Part shown: positions 8,087 to 16,700 of the stretch, one piece after another
Position numbering within the stretch: the first letter of the stretch is position 1
Layout: the number at the start of each line of letters is the position of its first letter
From: an uncultured Clostridia bacterium
GTDB lineage: Bacteria; Bacillota_A; Clostridia; TANB77; CAG-508
Direction: 5' to 3'
DNA: 22,396 nucleotides
NCBI GenBank assembly: GCA_947628465.1
Contig: CANQZZ010000011.1
Span: forward strand, 1 to 22,396
Made by a program: the position numbers and the translations under genes
Notes under the pieces: model-generated
Databases searched by the model: none
What the model saw: only the letters and a program-made list of their open reading frames with translations
What the model was told of the DNA's origin: nothing

Positions 8087-8115
8087 AATATATACTAAAA
8101 ATCATTAAATGTAAA
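8087..8115 (-). promoter_or_regulatory. Sigma-A promoter for murL-murD
   Basis: On the minus strand: TTTACA (8110-8115), 17-bp spacer, TATATT (8087-8092), about 28 bp before the murL start codon. Confidence 0.7.
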
Positions 8116-8138
8116 CTGATTTTAGTTTTCCAATAGAC

Positions 8139-8200
8139 AAAGAAGAGGCTTAAATATGCAATTAACTCTATAATCACATATTTAAACCTCTTCTTTTTTT
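8139..8200. terminator. Long hairpin after the coiled-coil gene
   Basis: 20-bp arms (8139-8158 with 8177-8196) have a single mismatch (G-U in one orientation). The T-run is better on the plus strand, but a short one also follows on the minus strand. It lies 12 bp after the stop of the gene at 8212-8805. Confidence 0.65.
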
Positions 8201-8211
8201 GAGATAATCAA

Positions 8212-8805
8212 TTATGATATCAATTTTTTTAATTGTTTAGAATGTTTGTCTGTTATGTTTTCTAAATTTGATATTCTGCTTGAATGATTAAAACTTTCTT
8301 TTTCTAAAGAATTTATTTTAGATTCATCTTCCTTTTGGAAGTCATAATTTAAAGAATAAATTTCATATAATGCTGGTAAATCTCTATTAACTTTATCTTC
8401 TATTATTATTACTGATTCACTCATGATATTAACTCTTTCATTTAATTCATAAACATTTGCAGTTAATTTATCAAGATCTTCTCTTAGTTTATCTGTTTTC
8501 TTTTCTAATACATCAACTCTTACTATTAATTTGTCAACATCTTCTCTTAGTTTGTCTGTTTTCTTCTCTAATACATCGACTTTTACTATTAATTTGTCAA
8601 CGTCTTCTCTTAGTTTGTCTGTCTTCTTCTCTAATGCATCAACTCTTACTATTAATTTGTCAACGTCTTCTCTTAGTTTGTCTGTTTTCTTCTCTAATAC
8701 ATCGACTTTTACTATTAATTTGTCAACTATTACTGTTAATTTATCTGTTTTTTCGTCTATTCTATCTAATTTTTCTAAAACTAATTCTTCAAAACTTTTT
8801 GCCAT
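8212..8805 (-). CDS. Coiled-coil protein with four 21-residue repeats
   Basis: I do not recognise a named family. The 197-aa product has no signal peptide and no membrane segment. Residues 28-111 are four consecutive 21-residue repeats of the type DKLIVxVDxLEKKTDKLREDV, exactly three heptads each, so a continuous parallel coiled coil is expected. A shorter heptad region (about 112-140) follows, then a less regular segment (DLPALYEIYSLNYDF), then another helical end. The start ATG at 8803-8805 follows AGGGAGGG. It is a single-gene unit with its own promoter and terminator. Similar short repeat proteins are often annotated only as hypothetical. A structural or filament-like role is possible, but nothing here proves it. 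Confidence 0.8.
   Translation of the reverse strand: MAKSFEELVLEKLDRIDEKTDKLTVIVDKLIVKVDVLEKKTDKLREDVDKLIVRVDALEKKTDKLREDVDKLIVKVDVLEKKTDKLREDVDKLIVRVDVLEKKTDKLREDLDKLTANVYELNERVNIMSESVIIIEDKVNRDLPALYEIYSLNYDFQKEDESKINSLEKESFNHSSRISNLENITDKHSKQLKKLIS
8473..8724 (-). repeat. 63-bp tandem repeat, four copies, coding
   Basis: Four copies of a 63-bp unit encode the 21-residue coiled-coil repeats. The copies are nearly identical at DNA level, including synonymous positions, which points to recent expansion by slippage or unequal recombination. Period 63 keeps both the reading frame and the heptad phase. Confidence 0.9.
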
Positions 8806-8840
8806 ATGATTCCCTCCCTTCTATATAAAATATTAAAATC

Positions 8841-8869
8841 AGTTTATCATTAATATATTTTTTAGTCAA
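8841..8869 (-). promoter_or_regulatory. Promoter for the coiled-coil gene
   Basis: On the minus strand: TTGACT (8864-8869), 17-bp spacer ending in TGA, then TAAACT (8841-8846). Confidence 0.6.
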
Positions 8870-8935
8870 TATCTTTTTTACATTTTTTTACAATTTTTTA
8901 ATGCTTTTTTACTTACATTTGATTGCAAAACATAA

Positions 8936-8968
8936 AAAATACACCTCTTTTTATAAAGGTGTATTTTA
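8936..8968 (-). terminator. Terminator after the Yip1-like gene
   Basis: AAAATACACCT (8936-8946) pairs with AGGTGTATTTT (8958-8968) and is followed by a T-rich tract on the minus strand. It lies 23 bp after the stop at 8992. Confidence 0.7.
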
Positions 8969-8991
8969 TAAATTTTTTTACATTTATTTTA

Positions 8992-9696
8992 TTAATTTAA
9001 GAAGCTTGAAAGACTTGATAAGCTATTTAGAGATGATACTAAATTATTTATATAACTAGCTACAATTATTACTAAAATAGCTACAACTATAGTTAAAACT
9101 ATACTAGAGCATATAACTAATTTATTTGTATCTTCTACTTCTATACTTTCTCTAAATGAAGTTGATAAAGCTATTATTGCAAATATTAATGCTGCAAAAA
9201 GTATTACTATTCCAACTGGCATATATATAAATGAAAAGATTGTGTAAAGTACAAAACCTAACGTATATATAATAAATGCACTATTTGACATTGTTAGCAT
9301 TTCCATGTAGCCTTTAGGACTTTTTAGTAGTCTTGCTATTACAAATAATATTGCTCCAACTACAGCTATCGCTACAACTGTTATAGCTAATGTTTTAAAG
9401 AATGAACCAACTAAATTTGCATCTTCTAAAAGGTCTGATTTGTATTCTTTTTTCAAATCTTTAAATTCTTCCTTCGTTACTTCTGTGAAGCTAGATTTGT
9501 TGTAACTGCTTAACGATTTGTATTTTTTATTAACTGTCTTTACTATTCCAAAATAACTTGAAAGTACTGTTACTACCGCAATTATTACAGCTAATACTGC
9601 AGCTATTATTGCCTCCTTTTTAATATTTTTTTCTTCTGCTCTCTTTGTAAATGTTGTTACTGGATATCTAAATAATCCCAATAATTCTCCTAACAT
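8992..9696 (-). CDS. Multi-pass membrane protein, Yip1-like
   Basis: 234 aa. It has an N-terminal LFRYPVTTF segment typical of bacterial Yip1-domain proteins, then about five membrane segments (near 29-50, 104-125, 140-160, 166-185 and 200-222 by hydrophobicity). A charged loop with SFTEVTKEEFKDLKKEYKSD lies between the first two, and a serine-rich tail ends the protein. The ATG at 9694-9696 is chosen because GGGGAGG lies in front; an open frame 15 codons longer has no ribosome binding site. TTGAAA (9755-9760), 17 bp, TAAATA (9732-9737) is a possible promoter. Function unknown. Confidence 0.75.
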   Translation of the reverse strand: MLGELLGLFRYPVTTFTKRAEEKNIKKEAIIAAVLAVIIAVVTVLSSYFGIVKTVNKKYKSLSSYNKSSFTEVTKEEFKDLKKEYKSDLLEDANLVGSFFKTLAITVVAIAVVGAILFVIARLLKSPKGYMEMLTMSNSAFIIYTLGFVLYTIFSFIYMPVGIVILFAALIFAIIALSTSFRESIEVEDTNKLVICSSIVLTIVVAILVIIVASYINNLVSSLNSLSSLSSFLN

Positions 9697-9801
9697 ATTT
9701 ATATCCTCCCCTATATAAATTTTATAACTATTATTTATCATTATTTGATATTTTTTTCAATACTTTTTGATAAATTGTTATATTTTTGTAATATTTATGA
9801 T

Positions 9802-11238
9802 TTATTTTATATATAGTTTTTTATATCTTACATGCGCTACTATTGCTGATACCGTTACTATTCCTATTATCCAAGCAAGCATTATTCTACCTGTATATGG
9901 CATCAATTTATTTGCTACTGTTGTATCTGTTTTACCTGTACTGTTTGTTTTGTCTTGACTATTGTTGTTACTATTATTTTGATTGCTAGCATTATTGTTA
10001 TTATTTTGATTATTATTTGTGTTTCCTGATGAAGAACCATTTGCATAAACATATCCTGATGATAATTCAGCTTTTAGTTCTTTTACACTTAATACAGCTT
10101 TATTTCCTGATGAATCTGTCACATCTCCTCCTGTTAAACTTACAGCTGTAATTAATCCTTCATCTTTTTGTTGAATTGTATATGTATAAACTATATTTTT
10201 TCCAGATATAGTTCCGTTTTTTAATTCAATATTTGCTCCTGTTCCACATTTTATAACTAATGTAGGAATTTGCTTGCCAGTTATCTGCTCATTAAATGCT
10301 ACTATTATTACAATTTCAACCCCTCTAGGTATCCTATAATCATTTGTTGTAGTATTATAATATCCTATAAGATTTGAATATTTTAAACTCATACTTGAAA
10401 CTGTTGGTGCAGTTACGTCTGAGCCTAACTTACCACGTTCTTCCCAATTTTCAATTTTTTCATAACGAATATTATTATTTTTTGCATATTCTGCTGCTGT
10501 TGAATTTTCTTCTGCAAATATTGTTAAGTTTTTGCAGTCACCAAATAAATCTCCTCCCATACTTACAACATTCTTTGGTATTTTTATATATTTTAGTGCA
10601 GTACATCCATCAAATGGGGAATACCAACCATATTGCTGTGTACCTATTGTAGTTAAAGTATCTGGCAATTCTATTTCTGTTAATGCAGTACAGTTTGCAA
10701 AGCATTCGTTTTCTAATATTGTTAAAGTATTTGATAGTGTTATTTTACTTAATCCTGAACAATTTTTAAAAGCATTTGCTTCTATTTTTGTTACCTTATT
10801 CGGTATTACAATATTTTTTATTCCCATACAATTTTGAAATGCATATTTTTCTATTGCCGTAATATTTTCTGACAATGTAACATTTGTTAAACCACTACAT
10901 CCATAAAAAGTATCTTCACCAAAACTTGTAACAGTTTCTGGCAATGTAATAGCTGTTATACCAGTACATTCATAAAAAGCTTTATATCCTAATGTTGTTA
11001 CTGTATGGCTATCAATTGTTTCTGGAATTTCTAAATTACCTGTTACACTTGCTATGTTAGTACATTTCAAGTTTGTTATATTATCTCCCGATAATTCGTA
11101 GCTCCATTCAACTTCTTTTCCTGTTGAAGTTTCAGTTTTTTCTGTTGCAGTAATAGTTTGTGCCTTTACCATATTTGGTATTATAAGTAGCAACAATAAT
11201 ACCAATATTCCTAATAAAATTCTTTTGTTTTTTGACAT
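9802..11238 (-). CDS. BspA-type leucine-rich-repeat surface protein with MPYTG sortase anchor
   Basis: 478 aa. A signal peptide (KNKRILLGILVLLLLLIIP, cleavage near VKA at about 24-26) is followed by six or so BspA-like repeats of the form ITLPETVTSFGEDTFYGCSG between about 70 and 250. Next comes a beta-rich domain resembling a bacterial surface (SwmB/Ig-like) module from about 275 to 395, then an Asn/Ser-rich spacer. The sorting signal is MPYTG, a hydrophobic segment and a RYKKLYIK tail. It is predicted to be covalently attached to peptidoglycan by a sortase and may bind host or other surfaces. The leader, signal peptide and anchor are shared almost exactly with the protein at 12310-13386, while the middle is unrelated. 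Confidence 0.88.
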   Translation of the reverse strand: MSKNKRILLGILVLLLLLIIPNMVKAQTITATEKTETSTGKEVEWSYELSGDNITNLKCTNIASVTGNLEIPETIDSHTVTTLGYKAFYECTGITAITLPETVTSFGEDTFYGCSGLTNVTLSENITAIEKYAFQNCMGIKNIVIPNKVTKIEANAFKNCSGLSKITLSNTLTILENECFANCTALTEIELPDTLTTIGTQQYGWYSPFDGCTALKYIKIPKNVVSMGGDLFGDCKNLTIFAEENSTAAEYAKNNNIRYEKIENWEERGKLGSDVTAPTVSSMSLKYSNLIGYYNTTTNDYRIPRGVEIVIIVAFNEQITGKQIPTLVIKCGTGANIELKNGTISGKNIVYTYTIQQKDEGLITAVSLTGGDVTDSSGNKAVLSVKELKAELSSGYVYANGSSSGNTNNNQNNNNNASNQNNSNNNSQDKTNSTGKTDTTVANKLMPYTGRIMLAWIIGIVTVSAIVAHVRYKKLYIK

Positions 11239-11270
11239 TTTTTATCTCCCCTTTTTTACTTTTTTAACAC

Positions 11271-11332
11271 AAAAAAATTGTGTTATTTATATAAGTTTTA
11301 GATATATACTAACTTACATAAATAGCACAATT
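11271..11332 (-). terminator. 5'-leader hairpin with U-run (candidate attenuator), copy A
   Basis: On the minus strand, 22-nt arms (11311-11332 and 11276-11297) pair with one mismatch and one G-U, with a 13-nt loop and seven U directly after (11271-11277). It lies between a candidate promoter (TTGAAA 11449-11454, 17 bp, TAAAAG 11426-11431) and the GGGGAG site before the start codon, so it would stop transcription in the leader unless prevented. I see no match to a known riboswitch class in the roughly 90 nt in front of it. Confidence 0.6.
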
Positions 11333-11531
11333 CTTTATGTATAGACTTTTTTATTAGATTTCTCTTTTTTCGCCTATAAAATATTAAATTATTCATATCT
11401 TGCCTCTTTTTTATTTGATAGTATACTTTTATCACTATTTTTTTGTTTTTTCAAGTTTTTCTATAAAATGTAATGTAAATGTAAAATGATTGTAATATTT
11501 CATACCATAATATTAATTTCTTAGGCAAATA

Positions 11532-11559
11532 AAAAGAACAGCTTTTAAACTGTTCTTTT
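11532..11559 (-). terminator. Terminator after the gene at 11573
   Basis: AAAAGAACAG (11532-11541) pairs with CTGTTCTTTT (11550-11559), with a U-rich tail on the minus strand. A nearly identical terminator follows polC at 13681-13708. Confidence 0.8.
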
Positions 11560-11572
11560 ATTTATTTAAATT

Positions 11573-12187
11573 TTAAAATCCTAATGAACCTGCAGACACT
11601 AATTTATTTTTATATACAACAAATGTCATTATACTAGACTCATCAATTTCTTCTTCATCTTTATCTTTTGGTTTTGCTTGTAAAGAAATTTTAGCTTTTA
11701 CTGCATATAAATTTTTTCCTAATTTTTCTACTGATTTAAAATTTTCTACTTTCATTTTATATGACTTATATTCATCTTTTAATTCATCAAATCCATCTTT
11801 CATTGTATCTTTTGCGTCACTTTTTTGGTCTTTTATATCGTCACTATCTACATCTTTGTAATTTTCAATAAATTCTTCATAGTCATCATCTGAAAAATCT
11901 TCAACATTATAGCTATATTTCCAAGCACTGATACCAGCAAAATCCATGCTGTCTACTACCTTTGAAGCATTTTTACCATTCATACCACTTATGAATTTTT
12001 TTACTGCCTTTTTAGGACCTCCTCCAAATATTGATACTAATATAATTATTAGTATTATTACTGCTAATGCAATTCCTGCATATGGAAGATATTTTTTATA
12101 GTCAATATTCTTAAAATCAAATTTTTTTACATTTGAACCATTAGATTCTGTATTGACTTGTACTACATTTTCATTTTCTTCTTCCAC
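11573..12187 (-). CDS. Single-pass membrane-anchored protein with acidic extracellular domain
   Basis: 204 aa, not recognised as a named family. An acidic, Asn-rich cytoplasmic N-terminus of about 35 residues precedes one membrane segment (YAGIALAVIILIIILVSIFG, about 39-58). The extracytoplasmic domain begins AVKKFISGMNGKNASKVVDSM, like the start of DUF4878/NTF2-like lipoprotein domains. It continues with a very acidic stretch (DDDYEEFIENYKDVDSDD) and ends in beta-rich sequence. Start: GTG at 12185-12187, seven bases after AGGGG; an in-frame GTG three codons earlier overlaps the ribosome binding site. It lies between two related surface-protein genes and has its own promoter and terminator. 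Confidence 0.75.
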   Translation of the reverse strand: MEEENENVVQVNTESNGSNVKKFDFKNIDYKKYLPYAGIALAVIILIIILVSIFGGGPKKAVKKFISGMNGKNASKVVDSMDFAGISAWKYSYNVEDFSDDDYEEFIENYKDVDSDDIKDQKSDAKDTMKDGFDELKDEYKSYKMKVENFKSVEKLGKNLYAVKAKISLQAKPKDKDEEEIDESSIMTFVVYKNKLVSAGSLGF

Positions 12188-12218
12188 ATTTATCACCCCT
12201 TTATTTTAATTTATACAA

Positions 12219-12247
12219 ATTATATCATAAAATATTTTATTTTGTAT
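12219..12247 (-). promoter_or_regulatory. Extended -10 promoter for the gene at 11573
   Basis: On the minus strand TGA-TATAAT (TATAAT at 12219-12224) is a perfect extended -10, with a weak TATACA-like -35 about 18 bp upstream. Confidence 0.55.
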
Positions 12248-12309
12248 ATTTTTGTATAAATATATTTAAAATGTAATATGCTTGTAATATTTCTATTATT
12301 TATTTAAAT

Positions 12310-13386
12310 TTACATATATAATTTTTTGTATCTTACATGTGCTACTATTGTCGATACAGTTACTATTCCTATTATCCAAGCAAGCATTATTCTACCTGTG
12401 TATGGCATTTTTGATGTTGCTGTTGTTGTATCTTTTTTCTCAGTTGTTCCTTGTGAAGTTTGTGTTTTATCTGTGTTATTATTTGTTCCTTGTGAGGTTT
12501 GTGTTTTATCTGTGTTATTATTATTTGTTCCTTGTGTTGTTGGCGTTTTGTCTGTGTTATCAGTTGTTCCGCTTGGTGTTTTGTTGTCACTTCCGCTTTC
12601 TTCTGGTAACTTATATCCATTAGGATAATTATCATATAATGTATATCCATAAATGCTTCTTCCTTCTGAATAACTTACTTGTCCCCATACAATATATAGT
12701 CCTTCATATGTTATTAAATCTTTAACCCCTATAGAAGCATTACTATATGTAACATATGAGTCCATTTTCTTCCATGATGTAGATGGAATGTCTGTGTCTA
12801 TTAAATTTTTTACTGCATCTAAAGTATTCTGGTTAGTATTTTTAGCTTCTAAATATTTTTTTATTATATTTGTATCATCTACTTTTACAGCTGTCATATA
12901 ATAAGAACCAGGATCTCCTAATGTACCATCATTTTTATATAAATAAGTAATTAAGAATTTGTCATTATCTTTAGTTATATCTAAGGCATTTTCTAATGGT
13001 AGTGATAAATCCACTTGAGTAGTAATGACCTTAGTACCACTATCTTTTTCTCTTATAAATAAATAACATTTATTACTAGTTCTTAATATAGTTTTCATAT
13101 TACTCTTTTCTGGCGTTATAATCGCTATACATGAATCAGCTCCTATTTCTTGTAGCGGTAGCCATTCAACTGGATCTGTTGCCCTTGCATTCGATACACC
13201 AAATTCATATTCTTTTTCTAAATCATCAAGTTCTATATTTTCTAATATGACTTTAATGGCTTTATTAGCACCACTAACCTCTGTTTTTACAGTTGGATTG
13301 CTATTGTCTGCCTTTACCATACTTGGTATTATAAGTAACAATAATAATACCAATATTCCTAATAAAATTCTTTTGTTTTTTAACAT
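12310..13386 (-). CDS. Sortase-anchored surface protein with MPYTG motif and repeat linker
   Basis: 358 aa. The signal peptide (KNKRILLGILVLLLLLIIP, then SMVKA) is the same as in the protein at 9802-11238. A domain of about 230 residues follows that I do not recognise, with Trp and Tyr clusters near its end (YIVWGQVSYSEGRSIYGYTLYDNY). Next is a Thr/Asn/Gln linker with three imperfect repeats of NTDKTQTSQGT, and then an anchor (MPYTG, membrane segment, RYKKLYM) that differs from the other protein's by only a few residues. It is expected at the cell wall. Start: ATG with GGGGAG upstream. Only the two ends are related to the neighbour, which points to domain replacement after duplication. Confidence 0.85.
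   Translation of the reverse strand: MLKNKRILLGILVLLLLLIIPSMVKADNSNPTVKTEVSGANKAIKVILENIELDDLEKEYEFGVSNARATDPVEWLPLQEIGADSCIAIITPEKSNMKTILRTSNKCYLFIREKDSGTKVITTQVDLSLPLENALDITKDNDKFLITYLYKNDGTLGDPGSYYMTAVKVDDTNIIKKYLEAKNTNQNTLDAVKNLIDTDIPSTSWKKMDSYVTYSNASIGVKDLITYEGLYIVWGQVSYSEGRSIYGYTLYDNYPNGYKLPEESGSDNKTPSGTTDNTDKTPTTQGTNNNNTDKTQTSQGTNNNTDKTQTSQGTTEKKDTTTATSKMPYTGRIMLAWIIGIVTVSTIVAHVRYKKLYM
12447..12570 (-). repeat. Imperfect tandem repeats (about 39-42 bp) in the surface-protein linker
   Basis: Three imperfect copies encode the linker units TDKTxTxQGTNNN. The changes between copies are partly whole-codon length differences in the Asn run. Confidence 0.75.
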
Positions 13387-13418
13387 TTTTTATCTCCCCT
13401 TTTTTATATTTTTTAACA

Positions 13419-13481
13419 CAAAAAAATTGTGTTATTTATATAAGTTTTATATATATACTAACTTACATAAATAGCACAATT
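13419..13481 (-). terminator. 5'-leader hairpin with U-run (candidate attenuator), copy B
   Basis: The same hairpin as in copy A: arms 13460-13481 and 13425-13446, followed on the minus strand by a U-run. The arms are unchanged between copies although the loop and flanks have mutated, which suggests the structure is kept. Confidence 0.6.
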
Positions 13482-13680
13482 CTTTATGTATAGACCTTTT
13501 TATTAGATTTCTCTTTTTTCGCCTATAAAATATTAAATTATTCATAATTTGCCTCTTTTTTATTTGATAGTATATTTTTATCACTATTTTTTTGCTTTTT
13601 CAAGCTTTTTTATAAAATGTAATGTAAATGTAAAATAATTGTAATATTTTATATAATAATATTAATTTCTTAGGCAAATA

Positions 13681-13708
13681 AAAAGAACAGCATTTAAACT
13701 GTTCTTTT
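13681..13708 (-). terminator. Terminator after polC
   Basis: AAAAGAACAG (13681-13690) pairs with CTGTTCTTTT (13699-13708), with a U-rich tail on the minus strand. It closes the uppS-cdsA-rseP-polC unit. Confidence 0.75.
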
Positions 13709-13754
13709 ATTTTATTCTTGTATATTTAATTTAAATTGTAATACTGATAGTGTT

Positions 13755-16700
13755 TTATCCAAATAAGCTTAATTGATTACTTTTGCTCATGCCTTCAAAA
13801 CATCCAAATTTTGAAAGCATATCAATTACTGCTTTTCCTGCTTTTGATTTTATTTGAAAATCATCTATTGAAATAAATTTTCCCTTCTCTTCTTTTACTG
13901 CACTATATATTCCTTCTGCTGCAACTCCTCCGCAAACCTGAAATACTCGAAAGTGGTGGCCTAATTGCACCATCTTCTATTAAGAACTTAGTGCTATGTG
14001 ATTTATATAAGTCAATAGGTAAAAATTTAAATCCTCTTTCATACATTTCCAATACAGTTTCAAGTATTGTATAAACTCCCTTTTCCTTTGTAGACATTTT
14101 GTTTCCTAGTGCTTCCAATTCTTTCATTTTTTGTTTTACTTTTTCTTTTCCATATATCATGATTTCACTATCAAAATCATCTGCTCTTATACTAAAATAT
14201 GCACAATAGTATGCAAGCGGATAATATACTTTAAACCACGCAATTCTAAATGCCATTGTTACATAAGCTACTGCATGTGCTTTTGGGAACATATATTTTA
14301 TTTTTTCGCAAGAATCTATATACCAATCTGGTACATTATTTGCTCTCATTTCTTCCTTATATTCTTCCCATTTTGGTTCTTTACCTTTTGCTACTTTTCC
14401 TTTACGAACGGCTTCCATTATTTTAAATGCATTGTTCGGATCTAATCCTTTTTTAATAAGATAGGTCATTATATCATCTCTTGTACATATTGCATCATTT
14501 AATGTTGCTTTACCCTCTTTAATCAAGTCTTGTGCATTATTAACCCATACATCTGTACCATGTGATAGACCAGAAATTCTTATTAATTCCTCGAATGTAG
14601 TTGGTTTTGTATCCTCTAGCATTCCCCTTACAAATTTTGTTCCGAACTCTGGAATTCCTATTGCTCCAGTTTTTGAATTTATTTGTTCTGGAGTAACTTT
14701 CAATGCTTTTGTTGATGTAAATAAACTCATTGTATTTTTATCATCTAATGGAATAGTTTTTGGGTCTACTCCTGTTAAATCTTGAAGCATCCTTATTACT
14801 GTTGGGTCGTCATGGCCAAGCATATCAAGTTTAAGTAAGTTTTTATCTATTGAGTGATAATCAAAATGTGTTGTTATTATATCTGAATTTGGGTCATCTG
14901 CTGGATGTTGTACTGGTGTGAACTCACAAATTTCTCTTTCGTGTGGTACTACTATAATTCCACCTGGATGTTGTCCTGTAGTTCTTTTTATTCCTGTACA
15001 TCCTGCAACTAGTCTTGAAATTTCAGCATTTGTAACTGGTATTTCTCTTTCTTCAAAATAATTTTTTACATATCCAAAAGCTGTTTTTTCTGCTATTGTA
15101 CCAACTGTTCCTGCTTTAAACGTTTTACCTTGTCCAAATATAACTTCTGCATATTTATGTATTTTTGATTGATATTCACCTGAAAAATTCAAGTCAATAT
15201 CTGGTTCTTTATCACCATTAAATCCAAGGAATGTTTCAAATGGTATATCCATTCCATCTTTACACAATTTTTCTCCACATTTTGGACATACCTTATCTGG
15301 AAGGTCAACACCATTTTTTATTCCATAATCAGTAAAGTCTGAATATTTGCATTTAGGGCATCTATAGTGTGGTGGTAGTGAATTAACTTCTGTTATACCA
15401 AGCATATTTGCTACAAATGATGAACCAACAGAACCTCTAGAGCCTACTAAATATCCATCTTCATTTGATTTCCACACTAGCTTTTGAGCTATGATATATA
15501 GAGTTGAAAATCCATTTTTTATAATTGAATCTAATTCTCTTTTTAATCTGTCTTGCACTATTTGTGGAAGTGGATCTCCATATAATTCTTTTGCTTTATT
15601 TGTACAAATTTCTTCTATATCTTTTTCTGCATTATCTAAGTGTGGTGGACATTTTTCTGATGATATTGGGCTTATTTCTTCACACATATCTGAAATGAAA
15701 TTTGTATTTGTTATTACAACTTCTTCTGCTTTTTCTTGTCCCAAATATTCAAATTCTTTAAGCATTTCATCGGTTGTTCTTAAATAAAGTGGTGCTTGAT
15801 TATCTGCATCTGGATAGCCTTGTCCTGACATTAATATTCTTCTATAAATTTCATCTTCTGGGTCCATAAAATGAACATCACATGTTGCAACAACTTTTTT
15901 ACCTAATTTATCTCCTAAAGCTACTATCTTTCTATTAATATCTTTTAGTCCTTCTTCATCTTCAACAGTTCCATTTCTTATCATGAATTCATTGTTTCCT
16001 AATGGTTGTATTTCTAGATAGTCATATCTAGAAGCTATTTTTTCTAACTCTTCATCTGATTTACCTGCAACAATTGCTCTATATAACTCTCCTTGCTCAC
16101 ATGCGCTTCCGAAGTATCAATCCTTCTCTATATTTTTCTAACACACTTGTTAAAATACGAGGTTTTTTATAGAAATAATTTAAATGTGAAATTGATATTA
16201 AGTCATATAGATTTCTTAGACCTTTATAATTTTTAACAATAATTATTGCATGATATACTGGTAGTGTTTTATAAAGTTCCTTTTTTTCCTCTTTCTTTTT
16301 TCCTCTCTTTTTAGGTTGCTCTTCTTGTTTTTCTAGCATCTTTGCAAATACTTGGACTAATGTTATTACGTCATCTAATGCTCTATGAGCATTTTCTACT
16401 TTTATTCCAAGCTTCTCTGCAAGAATACCTAATTTATGCTTTTTAAACTCTGGATAAAGCTGTCTTGCAAGTTTTAAGCTGTCTATATATTCATTGTTCA
16501 TTTTTAATCCTAAATTTTCCGCGTTATATTTCAAGAATCCTACATCAAAATCTGCATTATGAGCAACTAATTTTAAATCTCCTATAAATTCTAAAAACTT
16601 AGGCATTACTTTATCTATGGTTTCGGCGTCTTTAACCATGTCATCTGTTATATGTGTTAGTTCTATTATCCTTGGTGGTATTGGTATTTCTGGATTTACA

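Larger units (their letters stand above)
11162..11562 (-). repeat. About 400-bp direct repeat, copy A (leader plus signal peptide)
   Basis: It is closely similar (over 90 % by eye) to 13310-13711. It covers the signal-peptide codons, ribosome binding site, a leader hairpin and a promoter of the surface gene, up to the terminator of the upstream gene. The non-coding stretch 11239-11572 lies almost entirely inside it. The two copies lie about 2.15 kb apart in the same orientation. Confidence 0.9.
13310..13711 (-). repeat. About 400-bp direct repeat, copy B (leader plus signal peptide)
   Basis: Second copy of the segment at 11162-11562, here joining the end of the polC transcript to the second surface gene. 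The stretch 13387-13754 has no gene; it holds this leader and the polC terminator. Confidence 0.9.

Noticed and set aside
8473..8724. CRISPR array
   Set aside because: The 63-bp repeats are contiguous and coding, with no spacers.
11239..11572. Known riboswitch in the surface-gene leader
   Set aside because: I compared it from memory with c-di-GMP-I/II, preQ1, fluoride, cobalamin and similar classes and saw none of their conserved cores.
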